64,000 nucleotides of DNA from Vibrio gelatinilyticus (GTDB taxonomy: Bacteria; Pseudomonadota; Gammaproteobacteria; Enterobacterales; Vibrionaceae). The position numbers and the translations under genes are program-made. Positions 25,953 to 33,152 of this stretch are shown here, piece by piece. The notes under the pieces were generated by a model. That model had not been told where the DNA came from, ran no database searches, and saw only the letters and a program-made list of their open reading frames with translations. The DNA lies in NCBI RefSeq assembly GCF_022836845.1, contig NZ_JAJNNZ010000017.1:1-64000 (forward strand), written 5' to 3'. Numbering within the stretch: the stretch's first letter is position 1; every line of letters starts with the position of its first letter.

Positions 25953-26714
25953 ATGAAAACCTGGATGAAAAGTATTTTGACTGTCATTGCTCTATCAGCA
26001 TCGATGACACAAGCAGTTCACGCTGCCGCACAAGAAGTAAAAGTCGGCATGTCTGGGCGCTATTTCCCATTCACATTCGTCAAACAAGACGAACTACAGG
26101 GCTTTGAAGTGGATTTGTGGAATGAAATAGGCCGCCGCAATGACTACAAAGTTGAATATGTTACAGCCAGCTTCTCCGGTTTGTTTGGATTATTGGAAAC
26201 AGGACGTATCGACACCATTTCGAACCAAATCACCATGACGGATGCGCGCAAAGCTAAATACCTTTTTGCAAACCCTTATGTCGTTGATGGTGCCCAAATT
26301 ACTGTGCGCAAGGGTAATGACAGCATTCAAGGCCTTGAAGATCTCCAAGGCAAAACAGTAGCAGTAAACTTAGGTTCAAACTTTGAGCAGTTGCTTCGTA
26401 GCATTGATAAAGACGGAAAAATCAACATCAAGACTTACGATACTGGCATTGAACACGACGTGGCACTAGGCCGTGCTGATGCCTTTGTTATGGATCGCTT
26501 GTCCGCACTAGAATTGATTAAAAAGACAGGCTTGCCACTACAACTGGCTGGGCAACCTTTTGAGACAATTGAAAATGCATGGCCATTCGTCAACAATGAT
26601 AAGGGACAACAGCTGCAAAAAGAGGTGAACTCAGCACTAGAAGCCATGCGAGCCGATGGCACGCTTAAAACCATCTCTGAGAAATGGTTCGGTGCAGATA
26701 TCACTCAGAAGTAA
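25953..26714 (+). CDS. Polar amino-acid ABC transporter, substrate-binding protein (cystine-type)
   Basis: This is a periplasmic binding protein of the SBP_bac_3 family: a signal peptide (residues 1-26, ending VHAAA), VGMSGRYFPFTFVKQDELQGFEVDLWNE as the start of lobe 1, and DALVADRL-like FVMDRLSALELIKKTGLPL. The C-terminal MRADGTLKTISEKWFGADITQK is very like E. coli TcyJ/FliY. The gene has GGAGGAG before the ATG and is divergent from dnaA. It is probably for cystine or a related amino acid, but specificity cannot be proved here. A terminator follows it, so it is made in excess over the membrane parts. Confidence 0.85.
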   Translation: MKTWMKSILTVIALSASMTQAVHAAAQEVKVGMSGRYFPFTFVKQDELQGFEVDLWNEIGRRNDYKVEYVTASFSGLFGLLETGRIDTISNQITMTDARKAKYLFANPYVVDGAQITVRKGNDSIQGLEDLQGKTVAVNLGSNFEQLLRSIDKDGKINIKTYDTGIEHDVALGRADAFVMDRLSALELIKKTGLPLQLAGQPFETIENAWPFVNNDKGQQLQKEVNSALEAMRADGTLKTISEKWFGADITQK

Positions 26715-26730
26715 GTGATCACTTTCTGTT

Positions 26731-26766
26731 GACGCCCACTACTCTTAGTCGTGGGCGTTTTGTTTT
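26731..26766 (+). terminator. Attenuating terminator between binding protein and permease genes
   Basis: ACGCCCAC / GTGGGCGT with an 11-nt loop is followed by TTTGTTTTTC. It lies between two genes of one transporter and would let only part of transcription continue into the permease and ATPase genes. Confidence 0.75.
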
Positions 26767-26810
26767 TCTAATCACTATTGATTCGTTGTATAAGTTAAGT
26801 TGGATACATT

Positions 26811-27482
26811 ATGGGATTTGATTTTCAATACATGCTAGGCCTAATGCCAATACTCCTTAAGTATCTCGGTACCACTATGGAAATGGCCATTTGGGGCCTA
26901 CTTTTTTCTTTAGTTCTGGCTGTGATCCTCGCCAATATTCGGGTATTTAAAATTCCGGTGCTGGATCAGTTAAGTCAGCTGTACATTAGCTTCTTCCGTG
27001 GTACACCGCTACTGGTACAACTCTTCTTACTTTACTATGGCTTACCACAAGTGTTCCCATTTTTGGTGGGCCTCAACGCCTTTAGTGCTGCTGTCATAGG
27101 TCTCACCTTACATTTTGCTGCCTATATGGCAGAAAGCATTCGTGCAGCCATCATTGGTATTGATCGCAGCCAAATGGAAGCGAGCTTATCTGTAGGTATG
27201 ACGACCAATCAAGCAATGCGCCGAATTATCTTGCCACAGGCAACTCGCGTCGCCTTACCATCGCTCATGAACTACTTTATCGACATGATAAAATCCACCT
27301 CATTAGCCTTCACTCTAGGGGTTGCCGAGATCATGGCCAAAGCTCAAATGGAAGCAGCATCAAGCTTTCGATTTTTCGAAGCCTTCTTAGCCGTAGCACT
27401 TATATACTGGGTTGTAGTGTTAGTACTCACTCGCATTCAACTATGGGCTGAAAAACATCTCAATAAGGCGTACGTACGATGA
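26811..27482 (+). CDS. Polar amino-acid ABC transporter, permease protein
   Basis: The 223-residue inner-membrane protein belongs to the His/Glu/Gln/Arg/opine permease group: YLGTTMEMAIWGLLFSLVLAVIL, FFRGTPLLVQLFLLYYGLPQVFP, and the cytoplasmic coupling helix AESIRAAIIGIDRSQMEASLSVGMTTNQAMRRIILPQATRVALPSLMNYFIDMIKSTSLA. It overlaps the next ATPase gene by 4 nt (ATGA-type), implying coupled translation. It forms the channel for the preceding binding protein. Confidence 0.9.
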   Translation: MGFDFQYMLGLMPILLKYLGTTMEMAIWGLLFSLVLAVILANIRVFKIPVLDQLSQLYISFFRGTPLLVQLFLLYYGLPQVFPFLVGLNAFSAAVIGLTLHFAAYMAESIRAAIIGIDRSQMEASLSVGMTTNQAMRRIILPQATRVALPSLMNYFIDMIKSTSLAFTLGVAEIMAKAQMEAASSFRFFEAFLAVALIYWVVVLVLTRIQLWAEKHLNKAYVR

Positions 27483-28216
27483 TCCAATTAAAAAACATTC
27501 ATAAGTCCTTTGGTGATACGCAAGTACTTAAAGGCATTGATATTGACATCAAGCAAGGTGAAATCGTTGTTGTCATTGGCTCTAGCGGTACAGGAAAGTC
27601 CACACTGTTACGCTGTGTAAACTTCCTAGAGCACGCCGATCAAGGCCAGATCTCGATTGATGATGTTCAGGTTGACTGTGCAAACCACAAAAAGTCTGAT
27701 GTGCTAGCGCTACGCCGAAAAACGGGCTTTGTATTTCAGAACTACGCACTATTTGCCCATATGACAGCCAAGCAAAATATCGCAGAAGGCTTAATCACTG
27801 TAAAAGGATGGAAAAAAGACGCCGCTTACCAACGCGCTCAACAAATTTTGGATGATATTGGCTTAGATGATAACGCCAATCAATATCCTGCATCTCTTTC
27901 TGGCGGCCAACAGCAACGTGTTGGGATTGGTCGTGCGATGGCACTTCAGCCAGAATTGCTGTTGTTTGATGAACCAACTTCGGCGCTGGATCCTGAGTGG
28001 GTGGGCGAAGTTCTCCATTTAATGAAGAAGCTAGCCACGCAACATCAAACAATGCTGGTGGTCACACACGAAATGCAATTTGCCAAAGAAGTGGCTGATA
28101 AAGTGATCTTTATGGCCGACGGACACATTGTAGAACAAGGCTCTCCAGAGCAAATTTTCAATCATCCACAGGATGTTAAGCTTAAGAAATTCCTAAAAAA
28201 CGTCGGGATCGAATAA
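27479..28216 (+). CDS. Polar amino-acid ABC transporter, ATP-binding protein
   Basis: A 245-residue ABC ATPase: Walker A GSSGTGKST (residues 33-41), Q-loop QNYALFAHMTAKQNI, signature LSGGQQQRVGIGRAMA, Walker B LLLFDEPTSALD and H-loop VVTHEMQFAKEVADK. The family is that of GlnQ/HisP/TcyN-type importers. Translationally coupled to the permease gene, it completes the transporter. It ends 207 bp before rpmH. Confidence 0.93.
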   Translation: MIQLKNIHKSFGDTQVLKGIDIDIKQGEIVVVIGSSGTGKSTLLRCVNFLEHADQGQISIDDVQVDCANHKKSDVLALRRKTGFVFQNYALFAHMTAKQNIAEGLITVKGWKKDAAYQRAQQILDDIGLDDNANQYPASLSGGQQQRVGIGRAMALQPELLLFDEPTSALDPEWVGEVLHLMKKLATQHQTMLVVTHEMQFAKEVADKVIFMADGHIVEQGSPEQIFNHPQDVKLKKFLKNVGIE

Positions 28217-28222
28217 GGATCC

Positions 28223-28250
28223 TTGCGCTCTGGCTCACAAAACGTATAAT
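28223..28250 (+). promoter_or_regulatory. Upstream promoter of rpmH
   Basis: TTGCGC (28223-28228) and TATAAT (28245-28250) are 16 bp apart. It is the first of two tandem sigma-70-type promoters before rpmH. Confidence 0.65.
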
Positions 28251-28281
28251 TCGCCAACCGGAATTTTAGTCAAACTGATTA

Positions 28282-28310
28282 TTGACTCTTTGTGAGTCAG
28301 TGATTACAAT
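28282..28310 (+). promoter_or_regulatory. Downstream promoter of rpmH
   Basis: TTGACT (28282-28287) and TACAAT (28305-28310) are 17 bp apart. The leader that follows contains a GCCTCT / AGAGGC hairpin near 28314-28331 and runs about 107 nt to the rpmH start. Confidence 0.7.
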
Positions 28311-28423
28311 TCCGCCTCTTTGTTGAGAGGCGTCGGATTTCCTCTTTATATAATAGAGAAGAAAATACACCCACGCCGGGTTTGACAAGAACCTAAAACT
28401 ACTGATCAGTAAAGGTAATAAAC

Positions 28424-28558
28424 ATGAAACGCACTTTTCAACCTTCAGTTCTAAAGCGCAAGCGCAGCCACGGTTTCCGTGCTCGCATGGCAACAAAGAA
28501 CGGTCGCAAAGTAATTAATGCACGTCGTGCAAAAGGCCGTGCGCGCCTTTCAAAATAA
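28424..28558 (+). CDS. rpmH: 50S ribosomal protein L34
   Basis: L34 is a small, very basic large-subunit protein. The 44-residue sequence starts MKRTFQPSVLKRKRSHGFRARM and ends RRAKGRARLSK, as in all bacteria. It is preceded by two promoters and followed after 9 nt by rnpA, the standard rpmH-rnpA-yidD-yidC order. Confidence 0.97.
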   Translation: MKRTFQPSVLKRKRSHGFRARMATKNGRKVINARRAKGRARLSK

Positions 28559-28567
28559 TTTTCTATT

Positions 28568-28924
28568 TTGAGTAAGCACGCATTTTATCGGGAGTTACGT
28601 TTGTTAACTCCCGAGCATTATCAAAACGTCTTTAAGCAAGCTCATCGAGCAGGCTCCCCCCACTTCACCATCATTGCTCGCAAAAACGACTTATCACACC
28701 CTCGACTTGGTTTAGCGGTTCCTAAAAAGCAGATAAAAACAGCTGTAGCTAGAAATCACTTTAAGCGATTGGTTCGTGAAAGCTTTCGTAACAAACAACA
28801 TGACCTTCCAAGTAAAGATTTTGTTGTAATTGCGAAAAAGAGTGCGCAAACTCTAAGCAACGATGAAACATTCAAACTTCTAGATAAATTATGGCATCGC
28901 CTATCTCGCCCTTCGCGTGGTTAG
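28568..28924 (+). CDS. rnpA: Ribonuclease P protein component
   Basis: RnpA is the protein subunit of RNase P, which with the M1 RNA matures tRNA 5' ends. The 118-residue protein carries the signature NHFKRLVRESFR near residue 61 and the basic motif RLGLAVPKKQIKTAVARN. The start is a TTG at 28568, 9 nt behind rpmH; no in-frame ATG precedes the conserved N-terminus FYRELRLLTPEHY. It overlaps yidD by 34 nt. Confidence 0.94.
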   Translation: MSKHAFYRELRLLTPEHYQNVFKQAHRAGSPHFTIIARKNDLSHPRLGLAVPKKQIKTAVARNHFKRLVRESFRNKQHDLPSKDFVVIAKKSAQTLSNDETFKLLDKLWHRLSRPSRG

Positions 28925-29148
28925 CTATCGGTATAGTCTATCTATACAGATGGATAATTAGCCCCTTAATTGGCCCCCGCTGCCGATTCACTCCAACATG
29001 CTCTCTTTATGCAATTGAAGCGTTGAAAGCTCACGGTTTTGTAAAAGGGTGTTGGTTATCAGGCAAACGTCTATTAAGATGTCATCCTTTGAATGAAGGG
29101 GGATTTGACCCCGTACCACCAGTCCAAAAACAAGACAGAGATAAATAA
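28891..29148 (+). CDS. yidD: Membrane protein insertion efficiency factor YidD
   Basis: YidD helps YidC insert and fold inner-membrane proteins. The 85-residue protein has an N-terminal amphipathic stretch and the family motif RCRFTPTCSLYAIEALKAHG, then LLRCHPLNEGGFDPVP. It overlaps the end of rnpA by 34 nt and ends 2 nt before yidC, a typical coupled arrangement. Confidence 0.94.
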   Translation: MASPISPFAWLAIGIVYLYRWIISPLIGPRCRFTPTCSLYAIEALKAHGFVKGCWLSGKRLLRCHPLNEGGFDPVPPVQKQDRDK

Positions 29149-29150
29149 CG

Positions 29151-30770
29151 ATGGATTCTCAACGTAATATTCTGTTAATCGGTTTGGCTTTGGTTTCTTT
29201 TTTGCTGTTTAATCAATGGCAAGCATATAAGAACCCAGCTCCTCAACCGGTTGCACAGACTCAAAGCAGCAGCACTCTACCTGCACCGTCATTTGCTGGC
29301 GATCTCGACCCAGCACCTGGTCACGCAGCAGCAGCGAAAACAATTACTGTCAGTACTGACGTATTGACTCTGTCAATCGACACTGTAGGTGGTGACGTCG
29401 TTTCTACTAAACTGAACCAATACTCAGCTGAGCTCGATTCAGATGAACCATTTGTGCTACTGAGAAATGAGCAAGGTCATCAGTTTATTGCGCAAAGTGG
29501 TCTAGTTGGTCCTCAAGGTATCGATTTAAGCAGCACAAATCGCCCTGCCTACCACGTTTCAGCCGATAGCTATACTCTACAAGACGGTCAAGACGAACTA
29601 CGCGTTCCTATGAGCTACGAAGCCAATGGACTGACGTACACCAAGACTTATATCTTCAAGCGCAACAACTATGCGATTGATGTGGAATATGCCGTAAACA
29701 ACACCTCGGGCCAGAACGCGACATTTGGTATGTACGCTCACCTGCGCCAAAGCCTGCAAGATAAAGGCGGCAACATAGCCATGCCGACATACACTGGCGG
29801 TGCTTACTCAACACAAGACACTCGTTACAAGAAGTACAGCTTCGACGATATGCAAGATCGTAACTTGTCGCTAAACCTGGTTGATGGCCAGGGTTGGGCA
29901 GCAATGATTCAGCACTATTTTGCTGCGGCTTGGATCCCTCGAGATGAGCCGGGAACAAGCCTTTACACTCGCGTGATTGGTAATTCTGGCGATATCGGTA
30001 TCCGCATGCCAAACAAAACGATTGCAGATGGCCAAAGCGCCACTTTAAAGGCAACGCTTTGGGCTGGACCTAAACTGCAAAACGAAATGGAAGCGACGGC
30101 ACCAAACCTTGACCTAGTAGTAGACTATGGTTGGCTATGGTTCATTGCCAAACCTCTGCACACGCTTCTATCGTTCATTCAAGGCATCGTCGTAAACTGG
30201 GGTCTTGCGATCATCTGTTTGACTTTCTTGGTTCGGGGTGCAATGTACCCACTGACGAAAGCTCAATACACCTCGATGGCAAAAATGCGTATGCTGCAAC
30301 CAAAACTGCAAGCAATGCGCGAGCGTATTGGTGATGACCGCCAGCGTATGAGCCAAGAAATGATGGAGCTGTACAAGAAAGAAAAAGTAAACCCACTGGG
30401 TGGTTGTTTACCTATTCTTCTACAAATGCCTATCTTCATCGCACTTTACTGGGCACTAATGGAATCTGTTGAACTTCGTCATTCGCCGTTCTTCGGTTGG
30501 ATCCACGATCTATCAGCACAAGACCCTTACTACATCTTGCCTCTACTAATGGGTGCAAGCATGTTCGTTATCCAGAAAATGAGCCCGACGACCGTAACGG
30601 ATCCAATGCAGCAGAAGATCATGACCTTTATGCCGGTTATGTTTACCTTCTTCTTCCTGTGGTTCCCATCAGGTCTTGTTCTGTACTGGTTGGTATCGAA
30701 CATCGTGACGCTTATCCAGCAGACCTTGATCTATCGAGCGCTGGAGAAAAAAGGCTTACATTCGAAGTAA
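29151..30770 (+). CDS. yidC: Membrane protein insertase YidC
   Basis: YidC inserts and folds inner-membrane proteins, alone or with SecYEG, including the F0 c subunit encoded further along this window. The 539 residues show the N-terminal helix (MDSQRNILLIGLALVSFLLF), a large periplasmic domain and the C-terminal conserved core with GGCLPILLQMPIFIALYWAL, SPTTVTDPMQQKIMTFMPVMFTFFF and PSGLVLYWLVSNIVTLIQQ. Length is that of E. coli YidC (548). A terminator follows. Confidence 0.97.
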   Translation: MDSQRNILLIGLALVSFLLFNQWQAYKNPAPQPVAQTQSSSTLPAPSFAGDLDPAPGHAAAAKTITVSTDVLTLSIDTVGGDVVSTKLNQYSAELDSDEPFVLLRNEQGHQFIAQSGLVGPQGIDLSSTNRPAYHVSADSYTLQDGQDELRVPMSYEANGLTYTKTYIFKRNNYAIDVEYAVNNTSGQNATFGMYAHLRQSLQDKGGNIAMPTYTGGAYSTQDTRYKKYSFDDMQDRNLSLNLVDGQGWAAMIQHYFAAAWIPRDEPGTSLYTRVIGNSGDIGIRMPNKTIADGQSATLKATLWAGPKLQNEMEATAPNLDLVVDYGWLWFIAKPLHTLLSFIQGIVVNWGLAIICLTFLVRGAMYPLTKAQYTSMAKMRMLQPKLQAMRERIGDDRQRMSQEMMELYKKEKVNPLGGCLPILLQMPIFIALYWALMESVELRHSPFFGWIHDLSAQDPYYILPLLMGASMFVIQKMSPTTVTDPMQQKIMTFMPVMFTFFFLWFPSGLVLYWLVSNIVTLIQQTLIYRALEKKGLHSK

Positions 30771-30792
30771 CCTAAAGCACAATCAATAACAG

Positions 30793-30821
30793 AAAGGCGG
30801 CCTAAATGGTCGCCTTTTTTA
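30793..30821 (+). terminator. Terminator after yidC
   Basis: A 10-bp stem (AAAGGCGGCC / GGTCGCCTTT, one G-T pair, loop TAAAT) with a T-run, just 23 bp past the yidC stop. Confidence 0.85.
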
Positions 30822-30868
30822 TTTACCATGATTACAATTCATCTAAAGCAATGCGACTAGGCGATAAT

Positions 30869-32230
30869 ATGACAACTGATACGATTGTGGCGCAAGCCAC
30901 AGCGACTGGACGAGGTGGTGTAGGCATCATCCGAGTTTCCGGCCCACAGGCAGCACAGGTAGCGTTAGAGGTCACAGGTAAGGCTCTTAAACCAAGGTAT
31001 GCAGAATACCTTCCGTTTAAAGCCACAGATGGCCTCGAACTGGATCAAGGTATCGCTCTCTATTTTCCAAATCCTCATTCGTTTACAGGCGAAGATGTTT
31101 TAGAGCTACAGGGGCATGGTGGTCCTGTTGTTATGGATATGCTCATTAAGCGAATTCTGGAAATCCAGGGGCTACGCCTTGCAAGACCGGGTGAGTTTTC
31201 TGAGCGAGCTTTCCTTAATGACAAACTCGATCTCACACAGGCAGAAGCGATTGCCGACTTAATTGATGCCAGCTCAGAAGAAGCGGCTAAATCGGCCCTG
31301 CAATCATTGCAAGGTGAGTTTTCCAAACGAATCCACGTATTGGTCGAATCCCTAGTCCATTTGCGCATTTATGTCGAAGCTGCCATCGATTTTCCAGAAG
31401 AAGAAATCGACTTCCTTGCCGATGGTAAAGTGTCCGCTGACTTACAAACTATTATTGATAACCTTGCTGAAGTCATTAGAGAAGCAAACCAAGGCGCTAT
31501 TATGCGTGAAGGCATGAAAGTGGTTATCGCGGGTCGGCCAAATGCAGGTAAATCAAGTTTACTCAATGCACTTTCAGGAAAAGACTCAGCCATCGTCACC
31601 GACATAGCAGGTACTACTCGAGATGTACTTAGAGAGCATATCCATATTGATGGTATGCCACTGCACATTATAGATACAGCAGGCCTTAGAGATGCCTCAG
31701 ATGAAGTTGAACGTATCGGTATCGAAAGAGCTTGGGATGAAATTGAACAAGCTGATCGCGTGTTATTTATGGTCGATGGCACCACAACGGATGCTACTAA
31801 TCCGCTCGATATCTGGCCTGACTTTATGGACAAACTACCTGAAAAGATCGGTATAACGGTGATCCGCAATAAAGTGGATCAAACGAAGGAAGAATTAGGG
31901 ATCTGCCACGTCAATGATCCAACGCTCATTAGGCTGTCAGCAAAGACTGGACAGGGTGTGGATGCATTACGCGAGCATTTGAAGTCCTGCATGGGCTTTC
32001 ACGGCGCAAATGAAGGCGGCTTTATGGCAAGGCGACGTCACCTCGACGCCCTTGCTAACGCTGCTGATCATCTAACCATTGGTCAGCAGCAGCTCGAAGG
32101 CTACATGGCTGGAGAAATCCTAGCAGAAGAACTTCGAATCACGCAGCAATACCTCAACGAGATCACCGGTGAATTTAGCTCTGATGATCTTCTTGGCCGT
32201 ATCTTCTCTTCATTCTGTATTGGAAAATAA
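30869..32230 (+). CDS. mnmE: tRNA modification GTPase MnmE
   Basis: With MnmG, MnmE makes the 5-carboxymethylaminomethyl side chain on wobble U34 of several tRNAs. From the ATG at 30869 it has 453 residues (E. coli 454), MTTDTIVAQATATGRGGVGIIRVSG. The G domain has Walker A GRPNAGKSSLLNAL, DIAGTTRD, DTAGL and NKVD, and the C-terminus ends CIGK with the catalytic cysteine. An earlier in-frame start at 30806 would run through the yidC terminator and is unlikely. mioC follows closely. Confidence 0.97.
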   Translation: MTTDTIVAQATATGRGGVGIIRVSGPQAAQVALEVTGKALKPRYAEYLPFKATDGLELDQGIALYFPNPHSFTGEDVLELQGHGGPVVMDMLIKRILEIQGLRLARPGEFSERAFLNDKLDLTQAEAIADLIDASSEEAAKSALQSLQGEFSKRIHVLVESLVHLRIYVEAAIDFPEEEIDFLADGKVSADLQTIIDNLAEVIREANQGAIMREGMKVVIAGRPNAGKSSLLNALSGKDSAIVTDIAGTTRDVLREHIHIDGMPLHIIDTAGLRDASDEVERIGIERAWDEIEQADRVLFMVDGTTTDATNPLDIWPDFMDKLPEKIGITVIRNKVDQTKEELGICHVNDPTLIRLSAKTGQGVDALREHLKSCMGFHGANEGGFMARRRHLDALANAADHLTIGQQQLEGYMAGEILAEELRITQQYLNEITGEFSSDDLLGRIFSSFCIGK

Positions 32231-32240
32231 AAGGATTACA

Positions 32241-32675
32241 ATGATTCACATCATCACAGGAAGTACCTTAGGCGGCGCTGAATATGTTGGCGACCACCTC
32301 AGTGATCTCTTAATAGAACAAGGCCTACAAACCGAGATACATAACCAGCCTGATTTGACTGAGATCGGAAATCAAGGGTTATGGCTTATCGTAACCTCGA
32401 CACATGGCGCTGGTGACTACCCAGATAACATTCAACCTTTTATTCAAGCCTTACAAAATACGCCACCGAAAATGGATGAGGTAAAGTATGCAGTCATCGC
32501 CATTGGTGATTCTAGCTACGATACATTTTGCCAGGCAGGTAAACACGCTCACGAGTTACTTCTTGATATAGGAGCAACACCGGTGAGTGACTGTTTCACT
32601 ATCGATATTCTTGAGCATTCGGTCCCGGAGGATCAGGCTGAAGAGTGGCTAAGAACGCATATTTCACGTCTCTAA
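32241..32675 (+). CDS. mioC: Flavodoxin-like protein MioC
   Basis: MioC is an FMN-binding flavodoxin-like protein associated with biotin synthase activity and long known as the gene next to oriC. The 144-residue protein has the FMN phosphate loop GSTLGGAEYVG, the STHGAGDYPDN loop and AIGDSSYDTFCQAGK. The ATG at 32241 is preceded by AAGGA; starts upstream lie inside mnmE. In E. coli its transcription can enter oriC; here a terminator follows it at once. Confidence 0.94.
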   Translation: MIHIITGSTLGGAEYVGDHLSDLLIEQGLQTEIHNQPDLTEIGNQGLWLIVTSTHGAGDYPDNIQPFIQALQNTPPKMDEVKYAVIAIGDSSYDTFCQAGKHAHELLLDIGATPVSDCFTIDILEHSVPEDQAEEWLRTHISRL

Positions 32676-32695
32676 CCCCAGAACTACATCATCAG

Positions 32696-32720
32696 AAAGC
32701 GGCATTTTGCCGCTTTTTTT
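32696..32720 (+). terminator. Terminator after mioC, at the left edge of oriC
   Basis: A 9-bp stem (AAAGCGGCA / TGCCGCTTT, loop TTT) with a T-run. It would protect oriC from transcription coming from mnmE-mioC. Confidence 0.88.
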
Positions 32721-32721
32721 A

Positions 32722-33060
32722 CACCTGTGTATAAATTTTGGGGTCAAGCAACGATCTGACCGCTCACATTTTAACCACTTAGACTGTGTATAACTAGTCA
32801 AGTAATCAGTGAAGAACCTATAGTTATCCCAATAACAACTTAGCCTCTCTCCCCCCCCTGTGTATAACTAGCCATTTTGATCCCAGCTAATCCTCGATCA
32901 GATCAGAGCAAGATCACAAGAAACGATCCACAAAAGATCCATGTCTTTGTTGATCATTTTCGAGTTATCCACAGAAATGGGCGATCCTAATAATAGATCT
33001 AATAAAAGATCATATAAATAGATCTTATATTTAATAGATCTCTTGTCTTGATCCAAAAAA
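32722..33060. other. oriC: Chromosomal replication origin oriC
   Basis: Between mioC and mnmG lie three TGTGTATAA boxes (32726-32734, 32785-32793, 32859-32867; reverse complement TTATACACA) and one perfect TTATCCACA (32965-32973). Twelve GATC sites fall between 32879 and 33053, far above chance. The unwinding region is an AT-rich stretch with AGATC-initiated repeats at 32995, 33007, 33020 and 33036 (AGATCTAATAAAA, AGATCATATAAAT, AGATCTTATATTT, AGATCTCTTGTCT). An 8-C tract (32851-32858) adjoins one box. The layout is that of gamma-proteobacterial origins. Confidence 0.93.
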
Positions 33061-33086
33061 ACCGAAAAGCGTTTTATCACCGCTTG

Positions 33087-33114
33087 AAAGGAGGTAGAAT
33101 ATCGCTCCTTTTTG
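33087..33114 (+). terminator. Terminator-like hairpin in the mnmG leader
   Basis: AAAGGAG / CTCCTTT with an 11-nt loop is followed by a T-run. It lies 39 bp before the mnmG start, between the origin and the gene, so it may attenuate mnmG or stop transcription leaving oriC. Confidence 0.55.
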
Positions 33115-33152
33115 TTTGTCTAATTTCTCTATTGAATACCAGAGGTCGGTTC

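Noticed and set aside
32898..33080. 60-codon minus-strand frame across oriC
   Set aside because: It runs through DnaA boxes and the AT-rich unwinding repeats; residues follow the repeat pattern and no start signal is seen.
33048..33152. N-terminal extension of mnmG
   Set aside because: It would begin inside oriC and cross the hairpin at 33087-33114; the conserved N-terminus starts at 33153.
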